Notes: generated from the sequence alone by a model not told the origin. A stretch of DNA of 64,000 nt from Bacillota bacterium (GCA_030019365.1 JASEFA010000001.1:248001-312000), one strand, 5' to 3'. Numbered from the stretch's first letter, positions 42,581-52,103 are shown. Numbers and translations are program-made.

Positions 42581-42770
42581 TGGGAGGATAGTCATCGTCC
42601 CAGGTGGCGGCGTCGTCATCCAGGGCTGCCGCGACGTCGCAGTCCCATGCCGTGAGGAGACGCCTGCCCGGGCAGCGCCGCGGCTGGCCGAAGTTCTCAT
42701 CGTAGTATAGCGTCGCCCACCAGTCGAACCAGCCCGGCTCGTCCCCCTGCCGGTGGCGGGGTTGCAGCAT
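42540..42770 (-). CDS. Small Trp/Asp-rich hypothetical protein
   Basis: 76 residues from ATG 42770, with GGAGGG 7 bases upstream and third codon positions mostly G or C, as in true genes of this genome. The product has about eight Trp and an acidic patch (AALDDDAATWDDDYPP), plus two Cys. It resembles no family I know. It occupies an otherwise empty stretch between tldD and the MerR-like gene and is convergent with tldD. A real gene is plausible; a chance ORF cannot be excluded. Confidence 0.42.
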   Translation of the reverse strand: MLQPRHRQGDEPGWFDWWATLYYDENFGQPRRCPGRRLLTAWDCDVAAALDDDAATWDDDYPPIRWSGWSGFPLLL

Positions 42771-42912
42771 GAGACGACCCTCCGGCCCTATTATGCAGGG
42801 GGGTGCCCTGCCCTATTTACGGGCCGGACACCCCGCGGCTGCGGGCCCGGTTCTTCCGGCAGGAAATCGCTCCATACAGAAAGAACCAAAGGGCGGGAAA
42901 GGGGCACCGTGC

Positions 42913-43719
42913 TTGTCTTCTGAACACGAGGAAGAAGATCTGGAAAAGCTGGCCGAGCTCCTCGACCGCCGCGAACGCGGGGACGTGCCTGCGGGTACTG
43001 CCGCGCCCGGGCCGGGTGCTCCTGGACCTGCCCCCGTCGTGACCGGACCGTCAGGCCAGGCGCGGGCTTCCGCAGAACCGCCGGATGGGATGCCGGCTCC
43101 GGCGCACCCGTTGGATCAGGGGCAGGTTTCGGCGGAGTCTCCGGAGCGGGGGCAGGCTGCCGCGGTGCCGCGGGCGGGGGCGGGGAGTTACACCTTTGCC
43201 GAAGTCTGTTCCCTCCTCAATCTCTCTCCCTACACGTTGCGGGGACTCCTGGCCGACTACGGGGATGTCCTGGGGGTGGCGGGGGCCGCTCAAGAGGAAG
43301 CACCAGCCGGCAAGCGGCGGCTTTCGGAATGGTCCTTTCGCCTGCTCAGGGAAGCGGTGACTCTCAGGAATGCGGGCATGTCTCGGGAGGAAATCCGGGA
43401 CCGCCTGCGGGCCCTGGCCGAAGCGGCGGTGGGATTGGCGGTGGTGCCGGGCTACCAGGGCCCGGGTGGTTCCGGGCACCTGGTCCGCTACGTGGACCGA
43501 GCCACCGCCCGTGACCTTCTCCTCATCGAGAAAGTTGAGCAACTCAGCGAGCAGCTGGCCCGCAGCGAGCAAAAGCGGGTGGAGGACCGGGATCGCCTGC
43601 TCGTGGCCCTCCTGCGCACCCAGCAGGAAATCCAGCAGTTGCGTTACGAACTCGTGGCCCGGGGCACCCGTCGTGACCGCAAGCGCCGGGGGATTTGGGC
43701 CCGCCTGTTCGGCCAGTGA
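42913..43719 (+). CDS. MerR-like HTH protein with C-terminal coiled coil and basic tail
   Basis: TTG 42913 after a GGGAAAGGGG tract gives 268 residues; earlier in-frame starts read through less gene-like sequence. Acidic, Pro-rich N-terminus (1-90); a MerR-type winged helix around 95-165 (YTFAEVCSLLNLSPYTLRGL; FRLLREAVTLRNAGMSREEI); a linker; then a coiled coil (about 200-250, EKVEQLSEQLARSEQKRVED). The end is RRDRKRRGIWARLFGQ, a basic amphipathic tail that could bind membrane. This order of parts recalls RacA, the chromosome-anchoring protein of sporulating bacilli, but sequence kinship is not shown. There is a weak TATATT at 43791 after the gene. Confidence 0.7.
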   Translation: MSSEHEEEDLEKLAELLDRRERGDVPAGTAAPGPGAPGPAPVVTGPSGQARASAEPPDGMPAPAHPLDQGQVSAESPERGQAAAVPRAGAGSYTFAEVCSLLNLSPYTLRGLLADYGDVLGVAGAAQEEAPAGKRRLSEWSFRLLREAVTLRNAGMSREEIRDRLRALAEAAVGLAVVPGYQGPGGSGHLVRYVDRATARDLLLIEKVEQLSEQLARSEQKRVEDRDRLLVALLRTQQEIQQLRYELVARGTRRDRKRRGIWARLFGQ

Positions 43720-43937
43720 CGCTGGCACCTGTCTTTCGTCGAACCCGTGCCGGACGGTACGTTGCATACGCACAAACCCTGTCGGGGCGCTATATTGTAA
43801 GCTGCCGGCTTGAGCCGTTCGCGGCTTGTGGGTGTGGGGACTCCCAGGTAGCTGGGTAAGTGCCAGGGCAAGTGGCGGGACGAGTGCGCTGGAACCGCCG
43901 GGGAGTGGCTTGCTCCCGGGGGGTCACTCTGCTACAT

Positions 43938-45359
43938 TTGGGGGCGAACCGGAATAGGGGCGAAGAGGGTGAGCGGGAGCTGCGGCGCTATTACGTGGAA
44001 GCTTACGGCTGCCAGATGAACGTGCACGACGCCGAGAACGTGGCCGGCATGCTGGAGGGCCTGGGGTATGAGCCGGCCACCTCGGTGGACGACGCCGATG
44101 TGGTGGTGATTCTCACCTGCTGCGTGCGGCGCACGGCCGAGGACCGGGCCTGGGGCCGGGTGGGGGAACTGGCCCGGCTCAAGCAGCGGCGGCCCGGGGT
44201 GGTGCTGGCCCTGGGCGGCTGTATGACCCAGCAGTCGGGTGTGGTGGAGGAGGCGCGCCGGCGGGCACCCCACCTGGACCTCATCTTCGGGACCCACAAC
44301 CTGTACCGCTTGCCGGAACTGCTGGGCCTGGTGCGGCCGGGGAACACGGTGGCCGAGGTATGGCAGGAGGACGGCAGCCTTCCCCCGCCCCTGCCCGTGC
44401 GGCGGGGAGCGGGCGTGCGAGCCTGGATCACCATCATGTATGGGTGCGACAACTACTGCAGCTACTGCATCGTGCCCTACGTGCGGGGACGCCAGCGCAG
44501 CCGGGCCGCCGAGGAGGTGCTGAGGGAGGCAGAAGACGCGGTGCGCGACGGCTATCGGGAGGTGTTCCTCCTGGGGCAGAACGTCAACGATTACGGACGC
44601 GACCTGCCCGGCGGGCCGGACTTCGCGGAGTTGCTGCGACGGCTGGATCGGATACCGGACCTGGACCGGCTGCGCTACACCACCTCGCACCCCCGCGACT
44701 TCACCGATGCCATGATCGAGGCGGTGGCGGAGTGCCCCAGCGTGTGCGAGCACTTCCACCTGCCCGTGCAGGCGGGTTCCGACCGCATCCTCGCCCTCAT
44801 GAACCGGGGCTACACCCGCGACCAGTACCTGGACCTGCTCCGTCGCATCCGCGCCCGTGTGCCCGGTTGCAGCGTGACCACGGACATGATCGTGGGTTTC
44901 CCCGGCGAGACTGACGGGGAGTTCGCCGACACCCTGGACCTGGTGAGGAAGGCACAGTTCGACGCCGCTTTCACCTTCATGTTCTCGCCCCGCCGGGGAA
45001 CCCCGGCCGCTTCCCTGCCCGGCCAGCTGCCGGTGGTCGAGAAGAAGAGGCGGCTGGCCGAACTCAATCGTCTCCAGAACAGTATTTCCCTGGAAAAGAA
45101 CCGGGAGCTCGTGGGAAGCGACGTGGACGTGCTGGTAGAGGGCGTTTCCGAGCGGGACCCCGGGTATCTCACCGGGCGCACCCGCACGGGTAAGGTGACC
45201 GTATTCCCGGGACCGGCCGGGTGGGCGGCGAAGATGGTGGTGGTGAGGGTGGAGAAGGCTCTCACCTGGACCCTGCACGGCCGGGCGGTGGGTGGTGAGG
45301 TGCGCGTTGACGCCGGTGCTGAGGCAGTACCGGGCTCTCAAGGAGAAACACCGGGATAG
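43938..45359 (+). CDS. miaB: tRNA-2-methylthio-N6-dimethylallyladenosine synthase MiaB
   Basis: The start is uncertain: the conserved sequence begins at RRYYVEAYGCQMNVHDAE (about 43983). In-frame candidates are TTG 43938, GTG 43860 and several GTGs between; CTG 43980, preceded by AGGGTGAGCGGGAG, is also thinkable. Three Cys of the UPF0004 domain, radical-SAM CDNYCSYCIVP, and a C-terminal TRAM domain (about 400-460) are all present. MiaB adds the 2-methylthio group to i6A37 of tRNAs; the i6A is made by MiaA, encoded four genes downstream in the same run. Confidence 0.9.
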   Translation: MGANRNRGEEGERELRRYYVEAYGCQMNVHDAENVAGMLEGLGYEPATSVDDADVVVILTCCVRRTAEDRAWGRVGELARLKQRRPGVVLALGGCMTQQSGVVEEARRRAPHLDLIFGTHNLYRLPELLGLVRPGNTVAEVWQEDGSLPPPLPVRRGAGVRAWITIMYGCDNYCSYCIVPYVRGRQRSRAAEEVLREAEDAVRDGYREVFLLGQNVNDYGRDLPGGPDFAELLRRLDRIPDLDRLRYTTSHPRDFTDAMIEAVAECPSVCEHFHLPVQAGSDRILALMNRGYTRDQYLDLLRRIRARVPGCSVTTDMIVGFPGETDGEFADTLDLVRKAQFDAAFTFMFSPRRGTPAASLPGQLPVVEKKRRLAELNRLQNSISLEKNRELVGSDVDVLVEGVSERDPGYLTGRTRTGKVTVFPGPAGWAAKMVVVRVEKALTWTLHGRAVGGEVRVDAGAEAVPGSQGETPG

Positions 45360-47961
45360 CATCCTGCTCTTTCGCCTGGGTGACTTCTACGAGGGGTTCT
45401 ATGAGGACGCCGAGGTGATGGCCCGCGAGTTGGGCATCACCCTCACCTCCCGCGAGATGGGGAAGGGGAACCGGGCCCCCATGGCGGGCATCCCCTACCG
45501 CGCCGCGGAAGGGTACATATCCCGGCTGGTGGAGCGCGGCCACCGGGTGGCCATCTGTGAGCAGGTGGAGGACGCCGGCAAGGCACGGGGCCTGGTGCGC
45601 CGGGAAGTGGTGCGTACGGTCACGCCGGGCACGGTGAGCGAGGGCCGCCTGCTGGAGGACAGGGGTCACCGCTGGCTGGCAGGCCTGTGCGTCCACCGCC
45701 GGGCCTGGGGGCTGGCCAGTGCCGATGCCTCCACCGGCGAGTTCCGCGTCACCCAGCTGGAGGGGCCGGACGCGGCCCGCCTGGCCCTGGAGGAACTGGC
45801 CCGGCTGGCTCCCGCCGAGTGTCTGGTGCCCGCTTCCCTGGCGGCCGACCCGGGCATAGGGCAGGTGATGCGAGAGGCGGGAGGCATCCTCACCCCCCGC
45901 GACGAGCCGGAGTTCGCCCCCGAGGAGGCGCGCAGCCGCCTGCTATCCCACTTCCAGGTGGCGTCCCTGGGCGGCTACGGCTGCGAAGGGCAAGCTGCCG
46001 CCGTGGGCGCGGCGGGGGCCGTTCTCAAGTACCTGGGGGAAACCCAGGGAACGTGTGCCCACGTGCGCGAGTTGGTGGCATATCAGGTGGGCGAGCATCT
46101 GGTGATCGACCCCACCGCGCGGCGTAACCTGGAGCTGTTCCACCGCTGGCCCGATGGCAGGACGGAGGGCACCCTGTGCTGGGTGCTGGATCAGACCGTC
46201 ACCCCGGCGGCGGGGCGACGGCTGCGCTCCTGGCTGGAGCGTCCTCTCACCGAGCCGGCCCGCATCGAAGAGCGGCTCGACGCAGTGGAGGAGATGGCCG
46301 GCGATGCTCTCCTGCGGGAAGAGCTCCGGGACCTGCTCAGGCACACCTGCGACGGGGAACGGCTGCTGGCCCGCGCAGCCACGGGTGCCCTGACACCTCG
46401 GGAACTGGGGCATGTCCGCCGGACCCTGGGCATCCTGCCCCGCGTGCGGGAAGTGGTATCCCGCGCCACTTCCAACCTGGTGGGGCGACTGGGCGGGCGC
46501 CTGGACGCTCCCGCGGAACTGGTTGATCTCCTCAACCGCGCCCTGGGGGATGACCCCCCGGTGTCGCCCCACGAGGGGGGCATCATTCGGGAGGGGTTTT
46601 CCCCGGAAGTGGATGGACTGCGCCAGGCGGCGCGGGAAGGGCGCACCTGGCTGGCCCGGCTGGAGGCCGAGGAGCGGGAACGCACGGGCATCAAATCCCT
46701 CAAGATAGGCTACAACCAGGTGTTTGGCTACTACTTTGAGGTTACCCGGGCCAATCTCTCCCTGGTGCCGGCCGATTGGACGCGGCAGCAGACCCTGGCG
46801 GGGGCGGAGCGGTTCTTCACCGGCCGGCTGAAGGAGCTGGAGAGCACCATCCTGGGTGCCCAGGAGAAGCTGGAGCGGGTGGAGTGCGATCTCTTCTCCG
46901 GGCTACGGGAGAGGGTGGTCGATCACCGCGATACCCTGGCCGGCGCCTTCTCCGCCCTGGCCGACCTGGATGCCCTGGCCGCGCTGGCCGAGGTGGCCGT
47001 GCGCCACGGCTACGTCCGCCCCCTGGTGGACGACGGCGACGCCATCTGGATCGAGGACGGGCGCCACCCCGTCCTGGAGAGGATGATGGGCGAAGGCGAA
47101 TTCGTGCCCAACAGCGTGGCCCTGGATGCGGGTTGCCGCCTGCTGGTGATCACGGGACCCAACATGGCGGGGAAATCCACCTACATGCGCCAGGTGGCCC
47201 TGGTGGTCGTCATGGCCCAGATGGGTAGCTTCGTGCCCGCCCGGCGGGCCAGGGTGGGGGTGGTGGACCGGCTCTTCGTGCGCGTGGGAGCATACGACGA
47301 CATCGCTTCCGGGCAGAGCACCTTCATGGTGGAGATGAGCGAAGTGGCCCGCGCCCTGCGCCACGCCACCGCCCGCAGCCTGGTGATCCTGGACGAGATC
47401 GGCCGGGGTACGGGTACCTTCGACGGCATGAGCATCGCCTGGGCGGTGGCCGAGCACCTGCACGACCGGGTGGGGTGCCATACCCTGCTCGCCACCCACT
47501 ACCGGGAACTGATCGCCCTGGGAGAACGGCTTCCTGCCGCAGCCAACTGTTCGGTGGCGGTGCGCAGGCGGGGGCGGGACATCATCTTCCTGCGCCGGGT
47601 GGTACCCGGCGGCGCCGATGCCTCTTACGGGGTGGAGGTGGCCAAGCTGGCGGGGCTGCCCGAGGCGGTGGTGGAGCGGGCTGGGGACATCCTGGCCCGG
47701 CTGGAGGCCGGGGGGAGTCATCCCCACCGGGCGGCCCTGGAGGCCGCTGCCACGAGCCCCGACCGGGCGGACCCCGGGATGGCGGGTCGGGTGCGCGAGC
47801 AGGCACCCTTGCAACTCACCTTCCTGTCCCCGCCTGCCAGTCCGCTGGTGCGGGAACTGGCCGAGCTGGACCCCCTGCGCATGACTCCTATCGAGGCCAT
47901 TGCCCGGCTGCATGAACTGAGCGAGCGAGCGCGCCGCGAGATCGGCCACGGGACCGGATGA
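45307..47961 (+). CDS. mutS: DNA mismatch repair protein MutS
   Basis: TTG 45307 starts the family N-terminus LTPVLRQYRALKEKH, overlapping the miaB end by 53 bases; 884 residues. The mismatch-reading F-x-E is in GDFYEGFYED. ATPase: GPNMAGKSTYMRQ (about 617), VILDEIGRGTGTFDG and the HYREL switch. A C-terminal linker and short helical region follow. MutS recognises mispairs and recruits MutL, encoded next. Confidence 0.96.
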   Translation: MTPVLRQYRALKEKHRDSILLFRLGDFYEGFYEDAEVMARELGITLTSREMGKGNRAPMAGIPYRAAEGYISRLVERGHRVAICEQVEDAGKARGLVRREVVRTVTPGTVSEGRLLEDRGHRWLAGLCVHRRAWGLASADASTGEFRVTQLEGPDAARLALEELARLAPAECLVPASLAADPGIGQVMREAGGILTPRDEPEFAPEEARSRLLSHFQVASLGGYGCEGQAAAVGAAGAVLKYLGETQGTCAHVRELVAYQVGEHLVIDPTARRNLELFHRWPDGRTEGTLCWVLDQTVTPAAGRRLRSWLERPLTEPARIEERLDAVEEMAGDALLREELRDLLRHTCDGERLLARAATGALTPRELGHVRRTLGILPRVREVVSRATSNLVGRLGGRLDAPAELVDLLNRALGDDPPVSPHEGGIIREGFSPEVDGLRQAAREGRTWLARLEAEERERTGIKSLKIGYNQVFGYYFEVTRANLSLVPADWTRQQTLAGAERFFTGRLKELESTILGAQEKLERVECDLFSGLRERVVDHRDTLAGAFSALADLDALAALAEVAVRHGYVRPLVDDGDAIWIEDGRHPVLERMMGEGEFVPNSVALDAGCRLLVITGPNMAGKSTYMRQVALVVVMAQMGSFVPARRARVGVVDRLFVRVGAYDDIASGQSTFMVEMSEVARALRHATARSLVILDEIGRGTGTFDGMSIAWAVAEHLHDRVGCHTLLATHYRELIALGERLPAAANCSVAVRRRGRDIIFLRRVVPGGADASYGVEVAKLAGLPEAVVERAGDILARLEAGGSHPHRAALEAAATSPDRADPGMAGRVREQAPLQLTFLSPPASPLVRELAELDPLRMTPIEAIARLHELSERARREIGHGTG

Positions 47962-47995
47962 CAGGGGGCGGGTAGATGGGAGTGATGGCGGTGGG

Positions 47996-49729
47996 GTGAT
48001 CAGGCAGCTGGATGCGGGCACCGTGGCCAGGATAGCGGCCGGCGAGGTGGTGGAAAGGCCGGCCTCCGTGGTCAAGGAGCTGGTGGAGAACAGCATCGAT
48101 GCCGGCGCCCGGCGCATCGTGATCACCTGTCGCCGGGGCGGGTTCGATCTCATCCAGGTCACGGACGACGGCTGCGGCATGATGCCGGAAGACGCTCCCC
48201 TGGCCTTTGCCCGCCACAGCACCAGTAAGCTCGCCTCTGCGGAAGACCTGCCCCGGGTGGTCACCCTGGGATTCCGGGGTGAGGCCTTGCCCAGCATTGC
48301 CGCCGTGGCCCGGGTGGAGCTCGTCACCTGCCCTCCGGGCGCTCCCTGGGGCACCAGGGTGGTGGTGGAAGGGGGCGAGGTGGTGCAGGTGGAGGAGGCC
48401 GCCGCCCGGGCGGGCACGCGGGTGACCGTGCGGGACGTGCTGGCGGAAGTGCCCGCCCGGCGGAAGTTCCTGGCCGATCCCCACCGGGAGGGCCTGCGCT
48501 GCGTGGACGTGGTGATGCGGCTGGGCGCGGGCTACCCGGGCACCGCCTTCCGCCTCGAGATGGACGGGCGGCTGGTCCTCAGCACCCCGGGGGACGGTCG
48601 GCTCCTGGACACCCTGGTGGCCCTGTACGGTCCGGAGACGGCCCGCGCGCTGATTCCGCTGGCGGGCGCGGGCGACTCCGACGGGCACCCCGGAGAGCCG
48701 GCCGGCCGGGGAGGAGACCGGCCCGGGTCACCATCCGTGGCCGGATACGTGGGAGGCCCGGCCACCTTCCGCAGCCGGCGGTGGGCCCAGTTGCTGTACG
48801 TGAATGGCAGGCCGGTGCGCGCCCCTGCGCTGGTGGCAGCGGTGGAGTCGGCATTCGGACCCCTCCTGCCGCCTGACCGCCACCCCTTCATCATCCTGTT
48901 CCTGGCTGTGGACCCGGGTGAGGTGGATGCCAACGTTCACCCCGCCAAGGTGGAAGTACGCCTGGCTCGGGAGGATGCGGTAAGGTCCCTCCTGGTGCGC
49001 GCCGCTACCCGGGCCCTGGCCTCCGCCGACATGTCCCGCCCGCTGCTGGGTGATGCTGCAGTCTCCCCGTCCGTGGGGGCGGGGCCAGGTCCGGATGATG
49101 AGGCGGCAGCCGGGAGCGGGCGCCAGCAGGGCGCAGGTGACCTGGTGGCGCAGGCCGGGCCGGTGTGGGAAGCGGATCTCTCCGGGATGCGTGTGATCGG
49201 ACAGGCTATGGGCACCTACGTTCTGGCAGAAGGGCCCGAGGGGGTATACGTGGTGGACCAGCACGCCGCCCACGAGAGGGTGTTCTACGAAACGATGGAG
49301 TTCCCCCAGCGGAGCCAGTTGCTCCTGGTGCCCCTGGTGGTCAGGACCGACCTCCGGGAAAGGGAAGTGCTGCGCGCCTTCCGGGAGGAGATCGGCCGGG
49401 CGGGCTTCGAGGTAGAAGAGTGGGAAGGGGACGCGGTGGCCCTGCGCGCCATTCCCGCCTGGGCAGCGGGTCACGAGGAGAGAGCACTGCGGGATCTGCT
49501 GGAGGCACTGGACGAGCCCGGGCGGGGGGAGGTTCAGGAGCACCTGCGCCGGGCGACCGCGGCCTGCCGGGCGGCCGTGAAAGCGGCCATGACCCTGCAC
49601 CAGGCGGAGGCGGAAGCTTTGCTTGCGCAGCTGGGTCGCTGCGAGAACCCCTGGGTGTGCCCCCACGGCAGGCCCACGGTGCTCAAAGTCACCCGGGCCG
49701 AACTGGAACACCACTTCGGAAGGCGATGA
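47996..49729 (+). CDS. mutL: DNA mismatch repair protein MutL
   Basis: 577 residues from GTG 47996. GHKL ATPase motifs KELVENSIDAGA, DDGCGM, STSKL and GFRGEALPSIA are intact. The C-terminal domain contains VYVVDQHAAHER near residue 420, the endonuclease-type DxHAxxE motif as in Bacillus and human PMS2 rather than E. coli, and CPHGRPT near the end (zinc site). An Gly/Pro-rich insertion near 225-245 lies in the transducer domain. This suggests nicking-type, Dam-independent mismatch repair. Confidence 0.95.
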   Translation: MIRQLDAGTVARIAAGEVVERPASVVKELVENSIDAGARRIVITCRRGGFDLIQVTDDGCGMMPEDAPLAFARHSTSKLASAEDLPRVVTLGFRGEALPSIAAVARVELVTCPPGAPWGTRVVVEGGEVVQVEEAAARAGTRVTVRDVLAEVPARRKFLADPHREGLRCVDVVMRLGAGYPGTAFRLEMDGRLVLSTPGDGRLLDTLVALYGPETARALIPLAGAGDSDGHPGEPAGRGGDRPGSPSVAGYVGGPATFRSRRWAQLLYVNGRPVRAPALVAAVESAFGPLLPPDRHPFIILFLAVDPGEVDANVHPAKVEVRLAREDAVRSLLVRAATRALASADMSRPLLGDAAVSPSVGAGPGPDDEAAAGSGRQQGAGDLVAQAGPVWEADLSGMRVIGQAMGTYVLAEGPEGVYVVDQHAAHERVFYETMEFPQRSQLLLVPLVVRTDLREREVLRAFREEIGRAGFEVEEWEGDAVALRAIPAWAAGHEERALRDLLEALDEPGRGEVQEHLRRATAACRAAVKAAMTLHQAEAEALLAQLGRCENPWVCPHGRPTVLKVTRAELEHHFGRR

Positions 49730-50667
49730 CCGGGTTGCCCCTGCTGCTGGTAATATGCGGCCCCACGGCGGTGGGGAAGTCGGCTGTCGCCCTGGAACTG
49801 GCCCGTCGGCTGGGTGGGGAGATTATCTCCGGCGATTCCGCCCAGGTGTATCGTCACATGGACATCGGTACCGCCAAGCCGACCCCTGCGGAGCGGCGCG
49901 AGATCCCTCACCACCTGGTGGACATCCGGGACCCGGACCAGCGCTGGAGCGTGGCCGATTTCCGCAGTGCGGTGGACGAACTGGTCCCGCAGGTGGTCGC
50001 CCGCGGTCATCTCCCCATCCTGGCCGGAGGCACCATGCTCTACATCCGCGCGGTCACCGCGGGGTACCACTTCCCTTCGCCCGCCTGTGATCCCGGGCTA
50101 CGTCAGCGGCTCTATGAGCAGGTGACCAGGGAGGGAGTGGCTTCCCTGCACGCACGGCTGGCCGGCCTGGACCCCGACACGGCAAGGCGTCTCCACCCCG
50201 GGGACGTGCGCCGCATCGTACGTGCCCTGGAAGTCTGTCTCCTCACGGGGGAGCGGATGTCGGTGCTCGCCGCCCGCCGGCAACCCGGCCCGTACCGTCC
50301 CCTGGTGGTGGGGCTGACGCGCCCCCGTCCCGTCCTTTACCGTCGCATCGATGCCCGGGTGGACGACATGCTCCAGGCGGGGCTGGTGGAGGAGGTGAGG
50401 AGGCTGCTGGCGCGGGGCTACCACCCCGGGATCCCCAGCATGCGGGCCCTTGGCTACCGGGAGATGGTCGATTACCTTTACGGGAGGACGACCCTGGAGG
50501 AGGCCAGGCGGCTCTTTGCCCGCAACACCCGCCACTTCGCCCGCCGTCAGTTCACCTGGATGAGGCGGGAAAGGGGGATGACATGGATAGATCTGGGAGA
50601 AGATAAAGAAGAAGAAGCCATCCTGCGCGTCATGGAGCTGGTGGCAGGAAATCGCTGGCCCCCGTAG
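49726..50667 (+). CDS. miaA: tRNA dimethylallyltransferase MiaA
   Basis: ATG 49726 overlaps the mutL stop; 313 residues. P-loop GPTAVGKS (12-19), [36 protein letters not shown] and GYREMVDYL are the family motifs; QFTWMRRE near the end is typical. It attaches dimethylallyl to A37 of tRNAs, the substrate later modified by MiaB. Confidence 0.95.
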   Translation: MTGLPLLLVICGPTAVGKSAVALELARRLGGEIISGDSAQVYRHMDIGTAKPTPAERREIPHHLVDIRDPDQRWSVADFRSAVDELVPQVVARGHLPILAGGTMLYIRAVTAGYHFPSPACDPGLRQRLYEQVTREGVASLHARLAGLDPDTARRLHPGDVRRIVRALEVCLLTGERMSVLAARRQPGPYRPLVVGLTRPRPVLYRRIDARVDDMLQAGLVEEVRRLLARGYHPGIPSMRALGYREMVDYLYGRTTLEEARRLFARNTRHFARRQFTWMRRERGMTWIDLGEDKEEEAILRVMELVAGNRWPP

Positions 50668-50714
50668 AAGCAAAGGCAGGTCAGGAAGACCGCAGCAATC
50701 GGGAGGGGAAACCG

Positions 50715-50972
50715 TTGGCGAAGGATGCCGTGAACCTGCAGGATTTGTTCCTCAACCAGGTGCGTAAAGAAGGTATACCGGTTACCGTTTATCTTGTAAA
50801 CGGCTTTCAGTTGAAGGGCCTGGTAAAGGGTTTTGACAACTTCACGGTGGTGCTGGACAACGAGGGCCGCCAGATGATGATTTACAAGCACGCCATATCC
50901 ACGATCAGTCCCTCCCGCAGCGTGAACCTGGCCGCCCTGGTCTCGGAGGCGCGTAAGGACACAGCCACGTGA
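50715..50972 (+). CDS. hfq: RNA-binding protein Hfq
   Basis: TTG 50715 after GGGAGGGGAAACC; 85 residues. Sm1 ([24 protein letters not shown] region) and Sm2 YKHAIST are well conserved, with the proximal-face residues of the Sm fold. The position right after miaA is the classic arrangement. Its 3' end abuts the convergent selenoprotein gene (2 bases between). Confidence 0.96.
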   Translation: MAKDAVNLQDLFLNQVRKEGIPVTVYLVNGFQLKGLVKGFDNFTVVLDNEGRQMMIYKHAISTISPSRSVNLAALVSEARKDTAT

Positions 50973-50974
50973 TG

Positions 50975-51313
50975 TTAGAGTTTGAGCTGGCGACCGGCCG
51001 CCTCGGAGAGGGCCTTCCTCACCATGGAGCCGGGGGGGGATCCCTGGGGTCCCAGGGGACCAGGATACACGCGGCAGGCCAGGCTCCATCCTGCCATGGT
51101 GCGGAAGGCCGCATCCACGTCCAGGCCGTCTACCCGCACGGTGGGTGACCCCAGAAAGCCGACGCGCTCGGCGGTGGCAGCGTCGGCCACCGGTATCATG
51201 GTGATGGGTACCTGGAGATTCATCTCGGACAGGGTCTTTTCCACGACCGCCCGGGTCGCTTCCACGTGGGGTCAGCCCGGGCTGTGGAGGAGCTCTATCC
51301 TCAGGTGCCTCAC
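50975..51313 (-). CDS. Small thioredoxin-fold protein with in-frame UGA (predicted Sec14), selenoprotein
   Basis: Read through the TGA at 51274-51272, the gene runs from GTG 51313 to 50975 and encodes 112 residues: it starts MRHLRIELLHSPG-U-PHVEA. Relatives carry Cys here (GCPH), the sole catalytic position. The cis-Pro loop FLGSPTVRVDG and the later SLACRVYPGPLG confirm a thioredoxin-like family often seen near mercury or redox genes. Without readthrough the ORF would start at an internal GTG and miss the first beta strand and active site, so a true gene there would make no sense. Fourth gene of the minus-strand redox operon, 10 bases after the polyferredoxin stop. Expected product: selenol thiol-disulfide oxidoreductase in the cytosol. 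Confidence 0.82.
51244..51274 (-). promoter_or_regulatory. Sec codon UGA with weak SECIS-like hairpin (thioredoxin-fold gene)
   Basis: TGA at 51274-51272 is followed by CGACC-CGGGC-GGTCG (51258-51244), a 5-bp stem whose loop lies about 19-23 bases after the UGA. Alternative outer pairing CCAC/GTGG could extend it. The loop lacks the usual GU, so the assignment is weak. Confidence 0.4.
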
Positions 51314-51323
51314 CCCCCGGTGA

Positions 51324-52103
51324 TCAGGTTCCCTGGCCGGCCAGGCGGACGTGGCGGCAGCGGGTGCATTCCAGGCACAGGATGCACTGGGAGGAGCGGG
51401 GATGGCGCCAGACCTCGTGATCCATGGGGCAGAGGTCCCGGCACCAGCCACATTCCGTGCAGCGAGCGTCCACCTCCAGGTGTTGCCGGCTGAACCGGTT
51501 GGTCAGCCCGTAGAAGAGGCCGAGCGGGCACACGAAACGGCAGAACGGGCGCTTGACCACGAGCACCGCTGCCACCAGCCCCAGCAGGATGGCCAACTTG
51601 ATCCCGAACAGGGCGCCTGCCATCTGCCGCAGCCCGGGATCGATGGCCAGCCAGGGTATGCCCGCTTCTAGAGTCCCCGCGGGGCAGAGCTTGCAAAACC
51701 AGGGCTCGTGCAGCACGAGCGGCAGGGCGACCACCAGCACTGCGGCCACCACCCACCTGGTCCAGGCATGGCGGTTGGAAACGTGGAGGACGGGGAGGCG
51801 CAATCGCCGGCCCAGGCGGTGGCCCAGCTCCTGCAGGAAGCCGAAGGGGCACAGCCACCCGCAGGCCCTACGTCCCCACCAGCTTCCCACCGCCCCCAGC
51901 GTTCCCAGGGTGAACAGGGGGGCGCGACCGAGGGCCAGAAAGTACTGGATGGTGCCGATGGGGCAGGCCCCGATCGCCAGCGGGCAGGCATAGCAGTGCA
52001 GGAACGGGTAGGGCAGGTGCTTCAGGAAGGGCAGGGCGTACAGGTTCGCCGCCACCAGGGAAACCAGCTGCCACAGCGTACGCCGGCCCTGGGCCTTCTT
52101 CAC
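51324..52103 (-). CDS. NapH-like membrane 4Fe-4S polyferredoxin
   Basis: GTG 52103 overlaps the stop of the preceding small gene (GTGA); 259 residues. About five membrane helices alternate with Cys motifs: CYACPLAIGACPIG, ACGWLCPFGF, FCKLCPAG and FCRFVCPLG. The C-terminus has two ferredoxin-type sets, CTECGWCRDLCP and CILCLECTRC. The NapH/YccM/CcoG-like family passes electrons between quinone, membrane redox centres and soluble carriers. Lying between two thioredoxin-fold selenoproteins, it is a likely electron source for the extracytoplasmic one. Direction of flow is inference. Confidence 0.83.
   Translation of the reverse strand: MKKAQGRRTLWQLVSLVAANLYALPFLKHLPYPFLHCYACPLAIGACPIGTIQYFLALGRAPLFTLGTLGAVGSWWGRRACGWLCPFGFLQELGHRLGRRLRLPVLHVSNRHAWTRWVVAAVLVVALPLVLHEPWFCKLCPAGTLEAGIPWLAIDPGLRQMAGALFGIKLAILLGLVAAVLVVKRPFCRFVCPLGLFYGLTNRFSRQHLEVDARCTECGWCRDLCPMDHEVWRHPRSSQCILCLECTRCRHVRLAGQGT

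Noticed and set aside
50975-51265. A 96-residue minus-strand ORF starting at an internal GTG
   Set aside because: It lacks the first strand and active site of its thioredoxin-like family; the frame continues upstream through a single TGA to a proper start at 51313, so it is the 3' part of a selenoprotein gene.
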